Part shown: one piece after another, positions 9,541-19,918 of the stretch
Layout of the letters: every line of letters begins with the position of its first letter
How positions within the stretch are numbered: the first letter of the stretch is position 1
From: CAVUXJ01 sp963814975
Lineage (GTDB): Bacteria > Acidobacteriota > Vicinamibacteria > Vicinamibacterales > CAVVIG01
Assembly: GCA_963814975.1 (NCBI GenBank)
Contig: CAWFFB010000011.1
Span: forward strand, 6,149 to 70,148
DNA length: 64,000 nucleotides
Reading direction: 5' to 3'
Made by a program: the position numbers and the translations under genes
Notes under the pieces: model-generated
Told to the model about the DNA's origin: nothing
Database searches by the model: none
The model's input: only the letters and a program-made list of their open reading frames with translations

Positions 9541-12500
9541 TCAGGTCTGATCGGACACAGGTCCTGAGGGGGGCCGCAGCCGTCCGAGCGTCGCGCCCAC
9601 AGCCTTGCCCAGCCAGGACTTCAGCCGCTGGTTCGCGAGCGACTGTTCTAGCTCGTCGACCTTCATATACCCGACCGGCACGAGCAGCAGGCTCAGCAGC
9701 AGGCACAGCGCCTGCCCGCCGATGATGGTCACCGCGATGGCCGCGCGGCCGGTTCCGCCGATGCCGAGACCGAGCGCGGTGGGGATCAGGCCGGCGATGA
9801 TCGCGGAGGTCGTCATCAGGATCGGCCGGAGCCGGGTCCGGCACGCGCCGACGACGGCCTCGCGCAGCGGCACGCCCTCCGCGCGCAGCTTGTTCGCGTA
9901 GTCCACCTGCAGAATGGAGTTCTTCTTCACGATCCCGAAGAGCAGGAGCATCCCGAGGGCGCTCCAGAGGTTGAGGGTCCGGCCGGTGGCCCAGAGGGTG
10001 AAGAGCGCGAAGGGCACCGACAGGGGGATCACCAGCATGATCAGAATCGGCTGGACGAAGCTCTCGAACTGCGCCGCGAGCACCATGTAGACGAAGATCA
10101 TCGCGAGGCCGATCGCCATGATCATGTTCGCGGTCGTCTCGTCGAGGATGCGCGACTGGCCCCTCAGCCGGAACGACATCGTGGGGGGCATGCCGAGACC
10201 GGCGAGCATGGCGCGCAGATCGTTCGATGCCTGGTCGAGCGCGTACCCGGGCGCGACGTCTGCCGACACGAAGACGCTGAACTGCCGGTCGGAGCGATTC
10301 AGCGCGCTCGGCCCGAGGCCGCGCTCGACGCGCGCGATGTTGTCGATCCGGACCGGGCCGTTGATCGAAGGCACGGTGAGCCGGCCGATCTGCGCGGGGT
10401 CGCGCCGCTGGCTCTCGAGCACCCGCATCTTCACCGGATACTGTTCCTGGCCCTCCTTGAAGAAGGAAATCTCGTCGTCGCCGGAGACGGCGAGGCGCAG
10501 CGTGCTGCCGACGGTCGACATCCGCACGCCGAGGTCGGCGGCTCGCCGCCGATCGACGGCCACGTGGACCTCGGGGTTGGAAATGCTCAGGCCGATCCTC
10601 GTTTCGATGAGGCTCGGGAGCTCTTGCATGCCGGCGAGCGCCTTCATCGAGAATGCGGCAATCTGGTCGAGGTCCGGCCCCATGATATTGGCCGCGAGCG
10701 CGACCCCGCCGGCGCCTTCGCCGCCTCCGAGCGCGTTGCGAGCGTGGATGCTCGGCCGGTACGCCGGATACGAGGCGAGCCGCCGCCGCATCTCCGTGAT
10801 GATCTGGCTCTGGGAATTCTTCCGCGCGTCGATCGGCAGCGCCTGACATTCGAAGTGGATATGCGTCGAGCCGCCGCCGAACCCCGAGGCCGCGATCGAC
10901 GGTTCGATGTGCGCGACGCCTTCGATGCCGCTCAGTTCGTCGAGCAGCTTGAACGCGATCTCGCTCGAGCCTTCGAGCGACGTGCCTTCCGGCGCGTCCA
11001 TGTGAACCGTCCATTCCCCCATGTCCTCGGTCGGCACGAACTCGCGGCCGACCATGCGGTTCAGCGGGAAGGCCAGGAGAAACGTGACGACCGACAGGCC
11101 GATCACGAGGCCGGGATGATCGAGCGCCCAGTTGACTTGCCGCGTGTACCAGGTGTCGAGCCAGTGCAGGAAACCATGTTCCTGCGCCTTGTGGTCTGCT
11201 TCGGCGTCCGCGAGCTTCAGGAACCTGGAGCTCAGCATCGGCGTCAGGGTGAAGCTGACGAGCATCGACACGAGGATGGCGAACGCCATCGTCCAGCCGA
11301 ACGGGTTGATGAAGCGCCTCGCGTACCCGTCCATGAACGCGATCGGCACAAAGATGACGACGAGCGACAGCGTCGTCGCCATCACGGGAAGGGCGACCTC
11401 GCGCGTGCCCTCGATGGCCGCCTTGAAGGGGCTGCTGCCTTTCTCTTCGATGTGACGGAAGATGTTCTCGAGCACGACGATCGCATCGTCGATGACGATC
11501 CCGACCGCCAGCGTGATCGCGAGCAGCGTCATGTTGTTCAGCGTGAAGCCCATCACGTTCATCAGCGTGAACGACGAGATGATGGAGGTCGGGATCGCCA
11601 GCGCGGCGATGAGGACGGCCCGGATATTGCGGATGAACACCATCACGATGACGGCGGCGAAGAGGCTGCCGAAGATCAGGTGCTCCTCGAGCGACGCGAC
11701 GGACGCGTAGATGAACCGGGAGTCGTCGCGGGTCAGCGTGAGGGCCACGTCCTTCGGCAGCGAGCGCCTGATCGTCTCCAGCCGGCCGCGAACGCCCTCG
11801 ATCACCGTGACCGTGTTCTCGCCCATGGCCCGGCGGATATCGAGCATGACGGCGGGGTCCTTGCCCAGCCAGGCGGCGGAGGTCGGACGCTCGAAGCCGT
11901 CTTCCGCGTACCCCACGTCGGACACGCGGATCGGCGTCCCGTTCATCGTGGCGATTGTGATGTTCCCGAAGTCCGCGGCCGCGTCGAGCCGGCCGAGCGT
12001 CCGCAGCAGGAGCTGCCCCTTCCCCTGCTCGACCACGCCCCCGGGGATCTCGATGTTCTCCGAGGCGATGGCCTCGCGCACCTGCGCCATCGACAACCCG
12101 TGCGAGTTCAGCTTCTCGAGGTCGACCACGATGTGGATCTCGCGCGCGCGCCCGCCGCTGATCGTGACGTCGCCGACACCGTTGACCGACTGGATGACCC
12201 GCGCGATCTGCTTGTCCGCGAGCTCGGTCAGGCTCCGCAGGCTCATGACCGGCGACGACACCATGATCGTCATGACGGGCGCGGCGTCGGGATCGACCTT
12301 GGTGATGACCGGCGGCAGGAGCTCGGGCGGCACGCTTCTGATCGCGCTCGCGACTTTCTCCCGGACGTCGTTGACCGCTTCGTTGAGATCGCGCTCCAGG
12401 ACGAAGCGCACGGTGATCTGGGCCCGACCCTCGGTGATGCGCGCCGACATCTCGTCGATCCCGGCCACGCCGCTGATGGCGTCCTCCATCGGCTCGACCA

Positions 12501-12684
12501 CGGAGGTCGCGATCTCGGCGGGACTGGCGCCGGGGAGCGTCAGGCTCACGTTGACCGTCGCCGGGTCCGCTCGGGGAAACAGGTCGACGCCCAGATTCCG
12601 GAACGAGAAGACGCCGAGGACCACCAGCGACATGACGAGCATCGTCGCGAACACCGGACGGCGGACGCAGAGTTCAGACAGCAT
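9541..12684 (-). CDS. RND efflux permease (AcrB/HAE1-type)
   Basis: Inner-membrane proton-driven exporter subunit of 1047 residues, the normal length for the family. It starts MLSELCVRRPVFATMLVMSLV, typical of RND permeases, with GGGAG 9 nt upstream. The two tandem repeats each hold six predicted membrane segments and a large periplasmic domain. TM4 carries AVGIVIDDAIVVLENI with the paired proton-relay aspartates, and TM10 carries FGIVKKNSI with the relay lysine. It lies 39 bp downstream of its adaptor gene, so the two form an operon. No TolC-like outer-membrane factor is encoded nearby, so one must be shared from elsewhere. The substrate cannot be read from the sequence. The frame is intact over 3.1 kb. 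Confidence 0.95.
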   Translation of the reverse strand: MLSELCVRRPVFATMLVMSLVVLGVFSFRNLGVDLFPRADPATVNVSLTLPGASPAEIATSVVEPMEDAISGVAGIDEMSARITEGRAQITVRFVLERDLNEAVNDVREKVASAIRSVPPELLPPVITKVDPDAAPVMTIMVSSPVMSLRSLTELADKQIARVIQSVNGVGDVTISGGRAREIHIVVDLEKLNSHGLSMAQVREAIASENIEIPGGVVEQGKGQLLLRTLGRLDAAADFGNITIATMNGTPIRVSDVGYAEDGFERPTSAAWLGKDPAVMLDIRRAMGENTVTVIEGVRGRLETIRRSLPKDVALTLTRDDSRFIYASVASLEEHLIFGSLFAAVIVMVFIRNIRAVLIAALAIPTSIISSFTLMNVMGFTLNNMTLLAITLAVGIVIDDAIVVLENIFRHIEEKGSSPFKAAIEGTREVALPVMATTLSLVVIFVPIAFMDGYARRFINPFGWTMAFAILVSMLVSFTLTPMLSSRFLKLADAEADHKAQEHGFLHWLDTWYTRQVNWALDHPGLVIGLSVVTFLLAFPLNRMVGREFVPTEDMGEWTVHMDAPEGTSLEGSSEIAFKLLDELSGIEGVAHIEPSIAASGFGGGSTHIHFECQALPIDARKNSQSQIITEMRRRLASYPAYRPSIHARNALGGGEGAGGVALAANIMGPDLDQIAAFSMKALAGMQELPSLIETRIGLSISNPEVHVAVDRRRAADLGVRMSTVGSTLRLAVSGDDEISFFKEGQEQYPVKMRVLESQRRDPAQIGRLTVPSINGPVRIDNIARVERGLGPSALNRSDRQFSVFVSADVAPGYALDQASNDLRAMLAGLGMPPTMSFRLRGQSRILDETTANMIMAIGLAMIFVYMVLAAQFESFVQPILIMLVIPLSVPFALFTLWATGRTLNLWSALGMLLLFGIVKKNSILQVDYANKLRAEGVPLREAVVGACRTRLRPILMTTSAIIAGLIPTALGLGIGGTGRAAIAVTIIGGQALCLLLSLLLVPVGYMKVDELEQSLANQRLKSWLGKAVGATLGRLRPPSGPVSDQT

Positions 12685-12723
12685 GCGGCGTTACTCCCTT
12701 TGGAGCGACAGTGGACCTGGTGA

Positions 12724-13941
12724 CTACTCGGCCGCGCCGGCGATGGACACGTTCATCCCGTCGACGAGCCGATCGACGTCGCTGATCGCCACGGGTTCGC
12801 CGGCTTTGACGCCGGTGATGACTTCGACCCGGTCGTCGATCCGCTCGCCGATCGTCAGCTCGCGCGAGGCGAGGCGCCCGCCCGCGACCACGAATACCCG
12901 ATTGACGCCGTATCGGTACTGCAACGCCTTGAACGGCAGCGTGAGCACCCGATCGACCTGACCGCTCTCGATGTGGACCCGGGCGAAGGTGCCCGGCTTG
13001 AGGAGCGCATCGTCGTTCGGGACCAGCGCCTCGAAAGAAAACGCCCGCGTGCTGGTGTTGACGGCCGGGCTGATGCGGGAAATCTTGCCGGAGATGGCCT
13101 TGTCGGGATAGGCGTCGACCTGCAGTTGAACAGGCTGGCCGACCTTGACCCACGGCGTCATGCGTTCCGGAATCTCGGCCGTGACCTTCAGCGGGTTGAC
13201 GCGCACGACGCTCATCACCGGCGATTGCGTCTTGACGTACTCGCCGAGTGCGACCAGACGCTTCTGAACGTATCCGTCGAACGGAGCGCGAATGCTCCCG
13301 TCGCGCAGCTGCCGCTCGGCCAGCTGCACGCCGGCCCTCGAGGCGTCGATGTCCGCCCGCAGGTTCTTGGCGTTCTGCAAGGCGGACGCGTGCGCGGCCT
13401 CCCTGGCGCGCAGCGTGGCGTCGGCGTCGTCGAGCGTCTGCCGTGACACCAGTTGCCGCCGGCTCAGCTCCTCGGCACGCTTGAACGACTGCTGCGCCTG
13501 GACGAGCTCGGCCTGCGCTTTCTGAACCTCCGGCGTTCGCTCCATCGCCGGTAGATGGTCGGGGTCGGCCGCGCCATAGCTGGCGAGCGCGCGCGCGAGG
13601 GTGGCCTTCTGCTGATCGACGTTGTACTGCGCCTTTTCGCGATCGAGCTCGAGCAGGACCTGCCCTGCACGAACGCTATCGCCAAGGTCCGCCAGAAGAC
13701 TTTCAACGCGACCCTCGGCTTCGGCGGAGATCGTGACTTCGTCTTCAGCAGCGAGCGTGCCTACCACGTCGATGGCGCGCGAGATCGATTCCTCGCGCAC
13801 CTGTTCGACTTGAACGGGGACCGCCGCGTCTCCGCCGGGCCGAGCCTGGGCCTCCTGTGCTTTCGAACAGGCGGTCAGGAACAGGCAGGCGAAGGCGACG
13901 AGCGCGGCCGTCTGCCAGTCTGCGAAAGATCCTCGAGACAT
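12724..13941 (-). CDS. RND efflux periplasmic adaptor, lipoprotein
   Basis: Membrane-fusion protein of 405 residues that links the RND permease to an outer-membrane channel. The N-terminus has a lipobox (LFLTAC, Cys25). A first lipoyl half (EVTISAEAEGRVESLLADLGDSVRAGQVLLEL) is followed by a long alpha-hairpin (about 105-205), a second lipoyl half with IRAPFDGYV, a beta-barrel (KVTAEIPE) and the membrane-proximal domain. It is the first gene of a two-gene operon with the permease. The start at 13941 has only a weak ribosome site, but it places the lipobox at the usual position. Confidence 0.93.
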   Translation of the reverse strand: MSRGSFADWQTAALVAFACLFLTACSKAQEAQARPGGDAAVPVQVEQVREESISRAIDVVGTLAAEDEVTISAEAEGRVESLLADLGDSVRAGQVLLELDREKAQYNVDQQKATLARALASYGAADPDHLPAMERTPEVQKAQAELVQAQQSFKRAEELSRRQLVSRQTLDDADATLRAREAAHASALQNAKNLRADIDASRAGVQLAERQLRDGSIRAPFDGYVQKRLVALGEYVKTQSPVMSVVRVNPLKVTAEIPERMTPWVKVGQPVQLQVDAYPDKAISGKISRISPAVNTSTRAFSFEALVPNDDALLKPGTFARVHIESGQVDRVLTLPFKALQYRYGVNRVFVVAGGRLASRELTIGERIDDRVEVITGVKAGEPVAISDVDRLVDGMNVSIAGAAE

Positions 13942-14165
13942 AAGAAAACCGGAAACGATTATGGAGAAACCAGCCCCTACGTGCGTTTGAGTGCCGTGCG
14001 CGGTGCGCCAGGTCCGCCCCGATGATGAAAAGAAGAGGCCTCAGAATTGTAGCATCTCCGGGGGATTTTCGCCCAAGCGGCGGGCGAGCCCGCGCATAGT
14101 GCCCTCGGGTTGCGGGCCGACGGATTCGGGTCAGTGAGCGGAAGGTCTGTCGGCTTCAGTGGCCG

Positions 14166-15023
14166 TCACGGCTGGTCGGCGCGACGAAGGATGTGGGGCA
14201 CGTCGCGTTCTCCTTCGAGACATGCCTCTTCCCACAGCTCAAAATGCTCGTGGATCCGCTCGAGGACGAGGGCCAGCTTCCAGGGACGGGTATACACCTT
14301 CGGGTCTTCGATGGTGGCTTCGTAGTTCATGGTCCTGGCGTCCACGACCGTGAAGCGCTCGACCACGTGCATGGCGTCGCTATGGAAGCTTCCGATCACG
14401 TCGAGCCAGGTCTTGTCATTGTTGTTGGTGACGTCGACGATCAAGGTGTTCCCCTCCCAGCGGCCCCGCGAATCCCCCATGAAGAGCTTGACGTTTTCCG
14501 GAAGATGCGGGCGCCCGTCGAGCGGAACCACACGATAGGAATGGTTGAATGCCGCGAGGAAGACGACGTGCCCAGGGGGTTGGAGGATCTGCACGTCGCT
14601 GGAGTACATCACCCGCGGCACACCCTGCAGGAAACAGCGCGCCTGAGGGTCGAGGTCTTCTGGTTTCGGGTTCCAGTGGTTCGCGAAAATCTTCTTCTGA
14701 CGCTCGGCGGCCCACGGCTGGTACGGAATGTTCCCGTCCGCGGGCTCGACGACCCGGCTGATCCCTCGCCTGACCGTACCGCTGGTGCCCTGGAGGCCGA
14801 TGTCTTCAAGGCTGAACCGTTCGGGCCGCCGGCGCATCGACCCGGTTCCGATGGGAACGCTCTGCCACACGCCCTGAATGTCCGGGTGGCCGTCGGCGGT
14901 CCGGGGCAGCGCGTCGCGACGAACGGCTGGGGGCTGGGATTGCCCCGCGGCTGGCGTCGCCAGCGCGAAGACGCCCGTGAGGGCCGCCGCCATCATCGTC
15001 CAGACCAACAACCAACGTGCCAT
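14166..15023 (-). CDS. Secreted protein of unknown function, RTADG/GVPR family
   Basis: I know no characterised member of this family. The 285-residue protein has a signal peptide (MARWLLVWTMMAAALTGVFA, cleavage near AAGQ). It then carries the blocks that define three paralogs in this window: RTADGHPDIQGVW (about 41), CFLQGVPRVMYSSD (about 134), GRWEGNTLIVDVTNNN (about 189), FHSDAMHVVERFT (about 214) and DPKVYTRPWK (about 241). The recurring His, Asp, Cys and Trp positions suggest an enzyme or cofactor-binding fold, but this is a guess. The gene stands alone between the efflux operon and the hydroxylase gene, with GAGAGA upstream of the start. Confidence 0.75.
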   Translation of the reverse strand: MARWLLVWTMMAAALTGVFALATPAAGQSQPPAVRRDALPRTADGHPDIQGVWQSVPIGTGSMRRRPERFSLEDIGLQGTSGTVRRGISRVVEPADGNIPYQPWAAERQKKIFANHWNPKPEDLDPQARCFLQGVPRVMYSSDVQILQPPGHVVFLAAFNHSYRVVPLDGRPHLPENVKLFMGDSRGRWEGNTLIVDVTNNNDKTWLDVIGSFHSDAMHVVERFTVVDARTMNYEATIEDPKVYTRPWKLALVLERIHEHFELWEEACLEGERDVPHILRRADQP

Positions 15024-15225
15024 CGGGATCTCTCTCGGCAGACGCGTTCTCGGCCCGCCACCCTTTTCGCCAACGAATCATGGAGAACTTGAGGCAGCGT
15101 AGGCACCGCATCACGCGAAGTCAAGCGTATCGCCCCATTTCCGAGCATTCTCCGCTCGGATTGCTGGCGGGGGCGCGGTCTGGCATCCCACCTTCGGGGC
15201 GTGCATAATGTCTGCGGAGTTGAAC

Positions 15226-17699
15226 ATGGCGGATCAGAAGCTGATCGGGCAGAACTATACGCCGCTCGACCTCGTCGCGAAGGTCACCGGACGCGCCAAG
15301 TACGCCGAGGACTACCGCGCTGAAGGGATGCTCTTCTGCAAGCTCCTGTTGAGTCCCATGCCTCACGCGCGCGTGCGGCGCATTGACGCGAGCGCCGCCC
15401 TCGCGATGCCGGGCGTAAAGGGCATTCTCACCGCCGACGACCTGCCGCCCGTCCCCGCGGCGTTCGCGTCCGCCGAGCGTCCGTTGACGATGGAGCCGTT
15501 CTATCAGGGCGAGCCGATTCTCGCGCTGGCCGCCGTCGACGAGCTCACGGCGGTTGAGGCGATTGAGCGGATCACCGTGGACTACGAGGCGCTCCCGTTC
15601 GTCGTCGATCCGGTTGAGAGTCTGCGGCCGAACGGTTCGAATGCGCGTCTCCAGGGCAACGTCTGGTACCCGGCGCCGCTTCCGCAGGGAGCGGCGCCTC
15701 AAGGTCCGCCCGGCCGCCCCGTCGATTCGAACGCTCAAGTGGAGCGCGGAGACCTTCGCCGAGGAACGCGAAGGCCGGCTGCCGATGGGCGAGGCGCCCG
15801 AGGAGTGGTCGTTCGGCGATCTCGACGCCGGTTTCCGCGACGCCGCGATCGTCGTCGACGAGACCTTCGTGGTGCCCTCGACGAGCCATCAGACGATGGA
15901 GAGTCGCAGCGCCATGAGCTATTGGCAGAACGGCAAGCTGTTTCTCTACGGCTCGACGCAGAGCGTGATCCGGACCGTGGAGAACGTCGCCCGCTGGGTC
16001 GGGATCGAGCAATCGCAAGTCGTCCTCATCTCGGAATACTGCGGCGGAGGCTTCGGCAGCAAGGGCACGGGCGCGGTCTCGATGGCGATTCCGGCGTTGC
16101 TTTCGAAGAAGGTTGGCGCGCCGGTGATGATGCGCATCAGCCGCGAGGAAGAACAGTACATCGGCCGCGCGCGCACCGGGATGGTGGGCCGCGCCAAGGT
16201 GGGCTTCCGCAAGGATGGCCGCATCACGGCGATCGACCTGTTCATCGTGCAGGACAACGGCGCGTACGGACCCATGGGTGATTCGCGTACGGGCGCCAAC
16301 GCGGCGTCGCTGATCTGGCAGCCGGAGGCGATGCGGTGGCGCAGCGTGAACGTCCTGACGAACACGCCTCCGCGGCAGCAGCAGCGGTCGCCCGGGCCGG
16401 CCCAGCTCAACGCGATCATGGACCCGGTGGTCACGAAGGCGGCCAAGCTGCTCGGGCTCGATCAGGTCGCGATCCGGCGGACGAACGCGCCCGAAGGGAA
16501 GGCACCGTTCGGCCCCCCCGGCGTCGGCGGGGCGCGGTCAGCGCGTGACAGCCTCGTTCGTCAAGGAAGGGCTCGATCGCGGGGCGGAGCTGTTCAAATG
16601 GGACGAACGCAAGGCGCGGGCGGGTAAACGGGAAGGATCGAAGATCCGCGGAATCGGCGTGGCCGTCGGACCCCACGGGGCCGGATCGATCGGCTTCGAC
16701 GGGATCATGACCATTCGGCCGGACGGCAAGTTGTACGTGCAGTCGGGCGTCGGCAATCTGGGAACGCATTCGATGATCGATCTGGCGCGCGTCGCCGCCG
16801 ACGTGCTGGCGATGCCCTGGGACAAAGTCGAGGTCATCTGGGGCGATACCTCGAAGCACCTGCCGTGGTCCTGTCCCTCGGTCGGCAGCCAGACGACGCA
16901 CGCGATGTCGCGCGCGAATTTTGCGGCGGCCAACGACGCCAGGCTGAAGCTCCAGGAGATTGCTGCGAAGGATCTCGGCGGCTCGCCGCAGGATTACACG
17001 CTTGGAAACGAGCGTGTGTTCAGCACGAGCAGCCCAGGTCGCGGGTTGGGCTACGCGCAGGTGGCGCGGCGTGCCCTGGAGCTGGGCGGAAAATACGACG
17101 GACACGAACTCCCGGAGGACATCCACGCAGTGACGACCGCGTCGGCCAGGGCGCTCGCCGGGCTGGGGCTGATGGGAGTGGCGAAGGACAATTATCCGCG
17201 CGACGGCGTGACGTACGGGTTCGTCATGGGGTTTGCTGAAGTCGAAGTCGACGTCGAAACCGGCGGCGTCCGCCTCGTCGAGTACCTGGGCGTCACGGAT
17301 TCGGGCACGGTGATCAATCCGCGCAGCATCCGCTGCCAGATTCTGGGCGGCAGCAGCCTGGGAATCGGCCACGCGCTGATGCAGAAGTGGGTGTACGACC
17401 AGCACTACGGGGTGCCGCTGGCCAAACGCTTCTATCAGACCAAGCCCATCACCATCCTCGACATGCCGGTGGATGGCATGCACGGAGAGGCGCTCGGTAT
17501 CCCGGATCCAGAGACGCCGGTCGGCGCCAAGGGCGTCGGCGAACCGCCGGTGGGCGCCGCTTACGCCGCCGTGATGAATGCGATTGCGGACGCGGTGGGG
17601 GTCGACGTGTTTCGGCGCGCACCGGTCACGCCCGACATCGTGCTCATGTCACTCGAGGCCGGCAAGCGGACGCACGATCCGCTGACCGCACACATCTGA
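15226..17699 (+). CDS. Xanthine dehydrogenase/CoxL-family molybdopterin-binding subunit, two frame breaks
   Basis: Large catalytic subunit of a molybdenum hydroxylase, about 820 codons. The N-terminal a/b hammerhead domain (VTGRAKYAEDYRAEGMLFCKLL) is followed by cofactor-binding motifs (CGGGFGSKGTGAVSM, PGPAQLNAIMDP) and the C-terminal GAKGVGEPPVGAA, whose Glu is the expected catalytic base. The frame shifts near 15700 and near 16530, each time with clean continuation, so sequencing error is as likely as real inactivation. I chose ATG 15226, which has GGAG 6 nt upstream, over ATG 15208. No FAD or 2Fe-2S partner subunit is adjacent, so electrons must leave via a distant or unrecognised partner. 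The substrate is unknown. Confidence 0.85.
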
Positions 17700-17702
17700 A
17701 GA

Positions 17703-17768
17703 AGTTAAAACTTAGAAGTTAGAAGTTCGAAGGGAAGTCCTTCTAACTTCTTCGTTTTAACTTCTTCC
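17703..17768. terminator. 7-bp-period inverted repeat, likely bidirectional terminator
   Basis: Two arms built of 7-bp units (TTAGAAG, TTCGAAG on the left; CTTCTAA, CTTCTTC on the right) can pair into a long hairpin between two convergent genes. The position suits a bidirectional terminator. The 7-bp phasing links it to the repeat family seen in imuB and dnaE2, although the unit sequence differs. Confidence 0.65.
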
Positions 17769-17772
17769 TTCT

Positions 17773-18675
17773 TTACTGCGAGACGCTGCTCGTCCTGACG
17801 TACTTGTTGAACCAATCCAGCGTGCGCTGCCAGGCGAGCTTGGCCGCGGCTTCGTCGTACCGCGGCGTCGTGTCGTTATGGAAGCCGTGGTTGGCCTTCG
17901 GATACACATATCCCTCGTAGCGGATCTTGTTGGCCTTGAGCGCGGCTTCGTACGCGGGCCACGCCTCGACAAGACGGGTGTCGAGCTGGCCGTGGTGGAC
18001 CAGCATGGCCGCCTTGATTTTCGGAACGTCTTCCAGCGGGGGAGCCGCGCCGTAGAACGGGGCGGCCGCGGCCAGATCCGGCATGCGAGTGGCCAGCGTA
18101 TTCGAGACGCCGCCGCCGAAACAGAATCCGGTCACGCCGAGGCGTCCGGTGCCGTCGGGACGAGCTTTCAGCCAGGCGGCTGCCGCCGCGAAGTCCTCGG
18201 TCATCTTCTCGCGGTCCAACTTGCCAAACATCGCGCCGCCCTTTTCATCGTCGCCCGGATATCCGCCGAGCGATGTGAGGCTGTCGGGTGCAAAGGCCAT
18301 GAAATTCGCGGTGGCCAGGCGCCGCGCGACGTCTTCGACATACGGGTTGAGGCCGCGGTTCTCGTGAATCACCAGAATCGCCGGGACCTTTCCACCGGCC
18401 GCGGGACGGGCCAGATAGCCCTTGATGGAGCCGTTGCCCTTTGGCGAGGGCACGGTCGCATATTCGGTCTTGATGCGCTTGTCGTCCTTGGGGATCTGCT
18501 GCGCCCAGGCGTAGTTGGGCTTGAGCATCTCGAAGATGGCCGCCGCCGTCAGTCCCCCGACTGCATACTTGGCGGCGCCGTCCAGGAACGCGCGGCGACT
18601 CACGTCGCCGTGGACGTAGAGATGAAACAGATCCAGCAGCTCCTGCGGGAAGTCGGAGGCCTTCATTCGTTCCAT
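17773..18675 (-). CDS. Dienelactone hydrolase family protein, Tat-exported
   Basis: Alpha/beta hydrolase of 300 residues. The N-terminus carries a twin-arginine motif (SRRAFLDGAAKYAVGG), so it is probably exported folded. Family motifs are HENRGLNPYVEDVARRLA with the substrate Glu, GVTGFCFGGGVSN with the nucleophilic Cys, and later Asp (QLDTR) and His (KANHGFHND) that complete a Cys-Asp-His triad. Dienelactone hydrolases open lactone rings in chloroaromatic degradation, but many homologs act on other esters, so the substrate is not assigned. The start at 18675 has AAGGAG upstream. It lies 23 bp after the SMP-30 lactonase gene on the same strand and is probably cotranscribed. Confidence 0.92.
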   Translation of the reverse strand: MERMKASDFPQELLDLFHLYVHGDVSRRAFLDGAAKYAVGGLTAAAIFEMLKPNYAWAQQIPKDDKRIKTEYATVPSPKGNGSIKGYLARPAAGGKVPAILVIHENRGLNPYVEDVARRLATANFMAFAPDSLTSLGGYPGDDEKGGAMFGKLDREKMTEDFAAAAAWLKARPDGTGRLGVTGFCFGGGVSNTLATRMPDLAAAAPFYGAAPPLEDVPKIKAAMLVHHGQLDTRLVEAWPAYEAALKANKIRYEGYVYPKANHGFHNDTTPRYDEAAAKLAWQRTLDWFNKYVRTSSVSQ

Positions 18676-18698
18676 GGCAACACTCCTTCAATTGGTGA

Positions 18699-19677
18699 CT
18701 ATTTCGCGCGTCCCTTGGGGCCTTGCGTTTGTGTCGCGATCTTCCACATCGACCCTCGTCCAACCACGTACAGCGTTTTCTTGTCGGCACCGGCAAAGGC
18801 GAGGTTCTGCGGCCCGCCGGTCACGCCAATCGGAATCGTACCGAGCGCCTTGCCTTGCGGACTGAAGACCTGCACGCCGACCTGCGTGGCGACGAACAGG
18901 CGGCCCGAGTCGTCAACGGCGAGGCCGTCAGCGCCACTCCTGATCCCGATGTCGGTCTTGGTCACGCCTGCGAGCTTGACGAAGTCGCGCCTGTTGCTCA
19001 CGCCGCCGTCGGCTTGCACATCGAACGCGATGACGGCTTCCCCGAGGGTATCCGCCACGTAAAGGGTCTTTTCGTCGGGGCTGAGAATGACCCCGTTGGG
19101 TCGCGCGATGCCATCGGCGATCTTGATCACTTTGCTGTCCGGCCTGATGTAGAAGACCGCCGGAGGGCGAGGTATCGTCACTCCCGGACCCGGGTTCGGG
19201 CCGGGATCCGTGAAATACACGCCGCCTTTCTTGTCGACAATCAAATCGTTCGGACCCGTCAACGGCTGGCCCTCGAACCCGCTCGCGAGGACGGTCCGGG
19301 TCGGCGTGAGGATCGCGATCTCCTTCGTGGCAGGCTGGGTGGCGATCAGCCGGCCCTTCGAGTCGAACGTGACGCCGTTGGCCCCATTGGTCTTCTCGAG
19401 GAAGGAGGTGCGGTTCCCCTGGGCGTCGACCTTGGTGATGACGCTGGCGGTCTGTTCCGTGAACAGAAGGCTGCCGTCCGGCGCCGCGATCGGGCCCTCG
19501 GTCCCGCGGAGTCCCTGGGCCACCAGCTGAACGCGCGTGCCGGCGGCGACGACCCCCGGGAATGTCCGGCGTCGTGGTTTCAGTGGGCGTGGGCGGGGGA
19601 GGCGGTCCCGCCTGCGCGAAGACGGGCGCCGACTGAAGTACGAGCAACATGGCGAACAGTCTCAATTGTGATCTCAT
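18699..19677 (-). CDS. SMP-30/gluconolactonase-like beta-propeller, one frame break
   Basis: Secreted six-bladed propeller of the SMP-30/LRE family, about 325 codons. The start at 19677 has AGAGGAG upstream and a signal peptide (MRSQLRLFAMLLVLQSAPVFA) followed by a Pro-rich linker. The frame breaks in a G5 run at about 19556-19560, where one extra G separates DIPG from VVAAGTRVQLVAQGL; this is probably a homopolymer error. The body has TEQTASVITKVDAQGN, GPNDLIVDKKGGVYFTDP, GIARPNGVILSPDEKTLYVAD and GADGLAVDDSGRLFVAT, the expected metal-site blades. Likely a lactone hydrolase acting in the periplasm, in an operon with the dienelactone hydrolase. Confidence 0.88.
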
Positions 19678-19918
19678 GGCTCCTCTTTCCGATTACGGCA
19701 AGGAATTATAGGCTCTTTCGGGGATCAGCGCCGCGGAAGATGAGATCGGGCGGAGCCTCCAGGTCCTGGGCCGGCAGCCAGACGGTTCAGAGACCTCAGC
19801 AACCCCAGGGGAGCGGCCAAAGGCCTGGTTTTTGGTGGTGTAACATTGGCACAGGGCCGGGACGAAAAGTCTCGAAGCCCACGTCTCAAGGCTGAAGGCG
19901 GCCTTGAAAAGGAATGAC

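Noticed and set aside
10564..12723. Very long plus-strand open frame (719 codons) antisense to the RND permease
   Set aside because: It lies wholly opposite a well-supported RND gene. The translation is rich in Arg, Asp and His with no domain, as expected for a shadow frame in GC-rich DNA.
9541..13941. Complete tripartite efflux system in one operon
   Set aside because: Only the permease and adaptor are found; no TolC-like gene occurs on either side, so I list the two subunits only.
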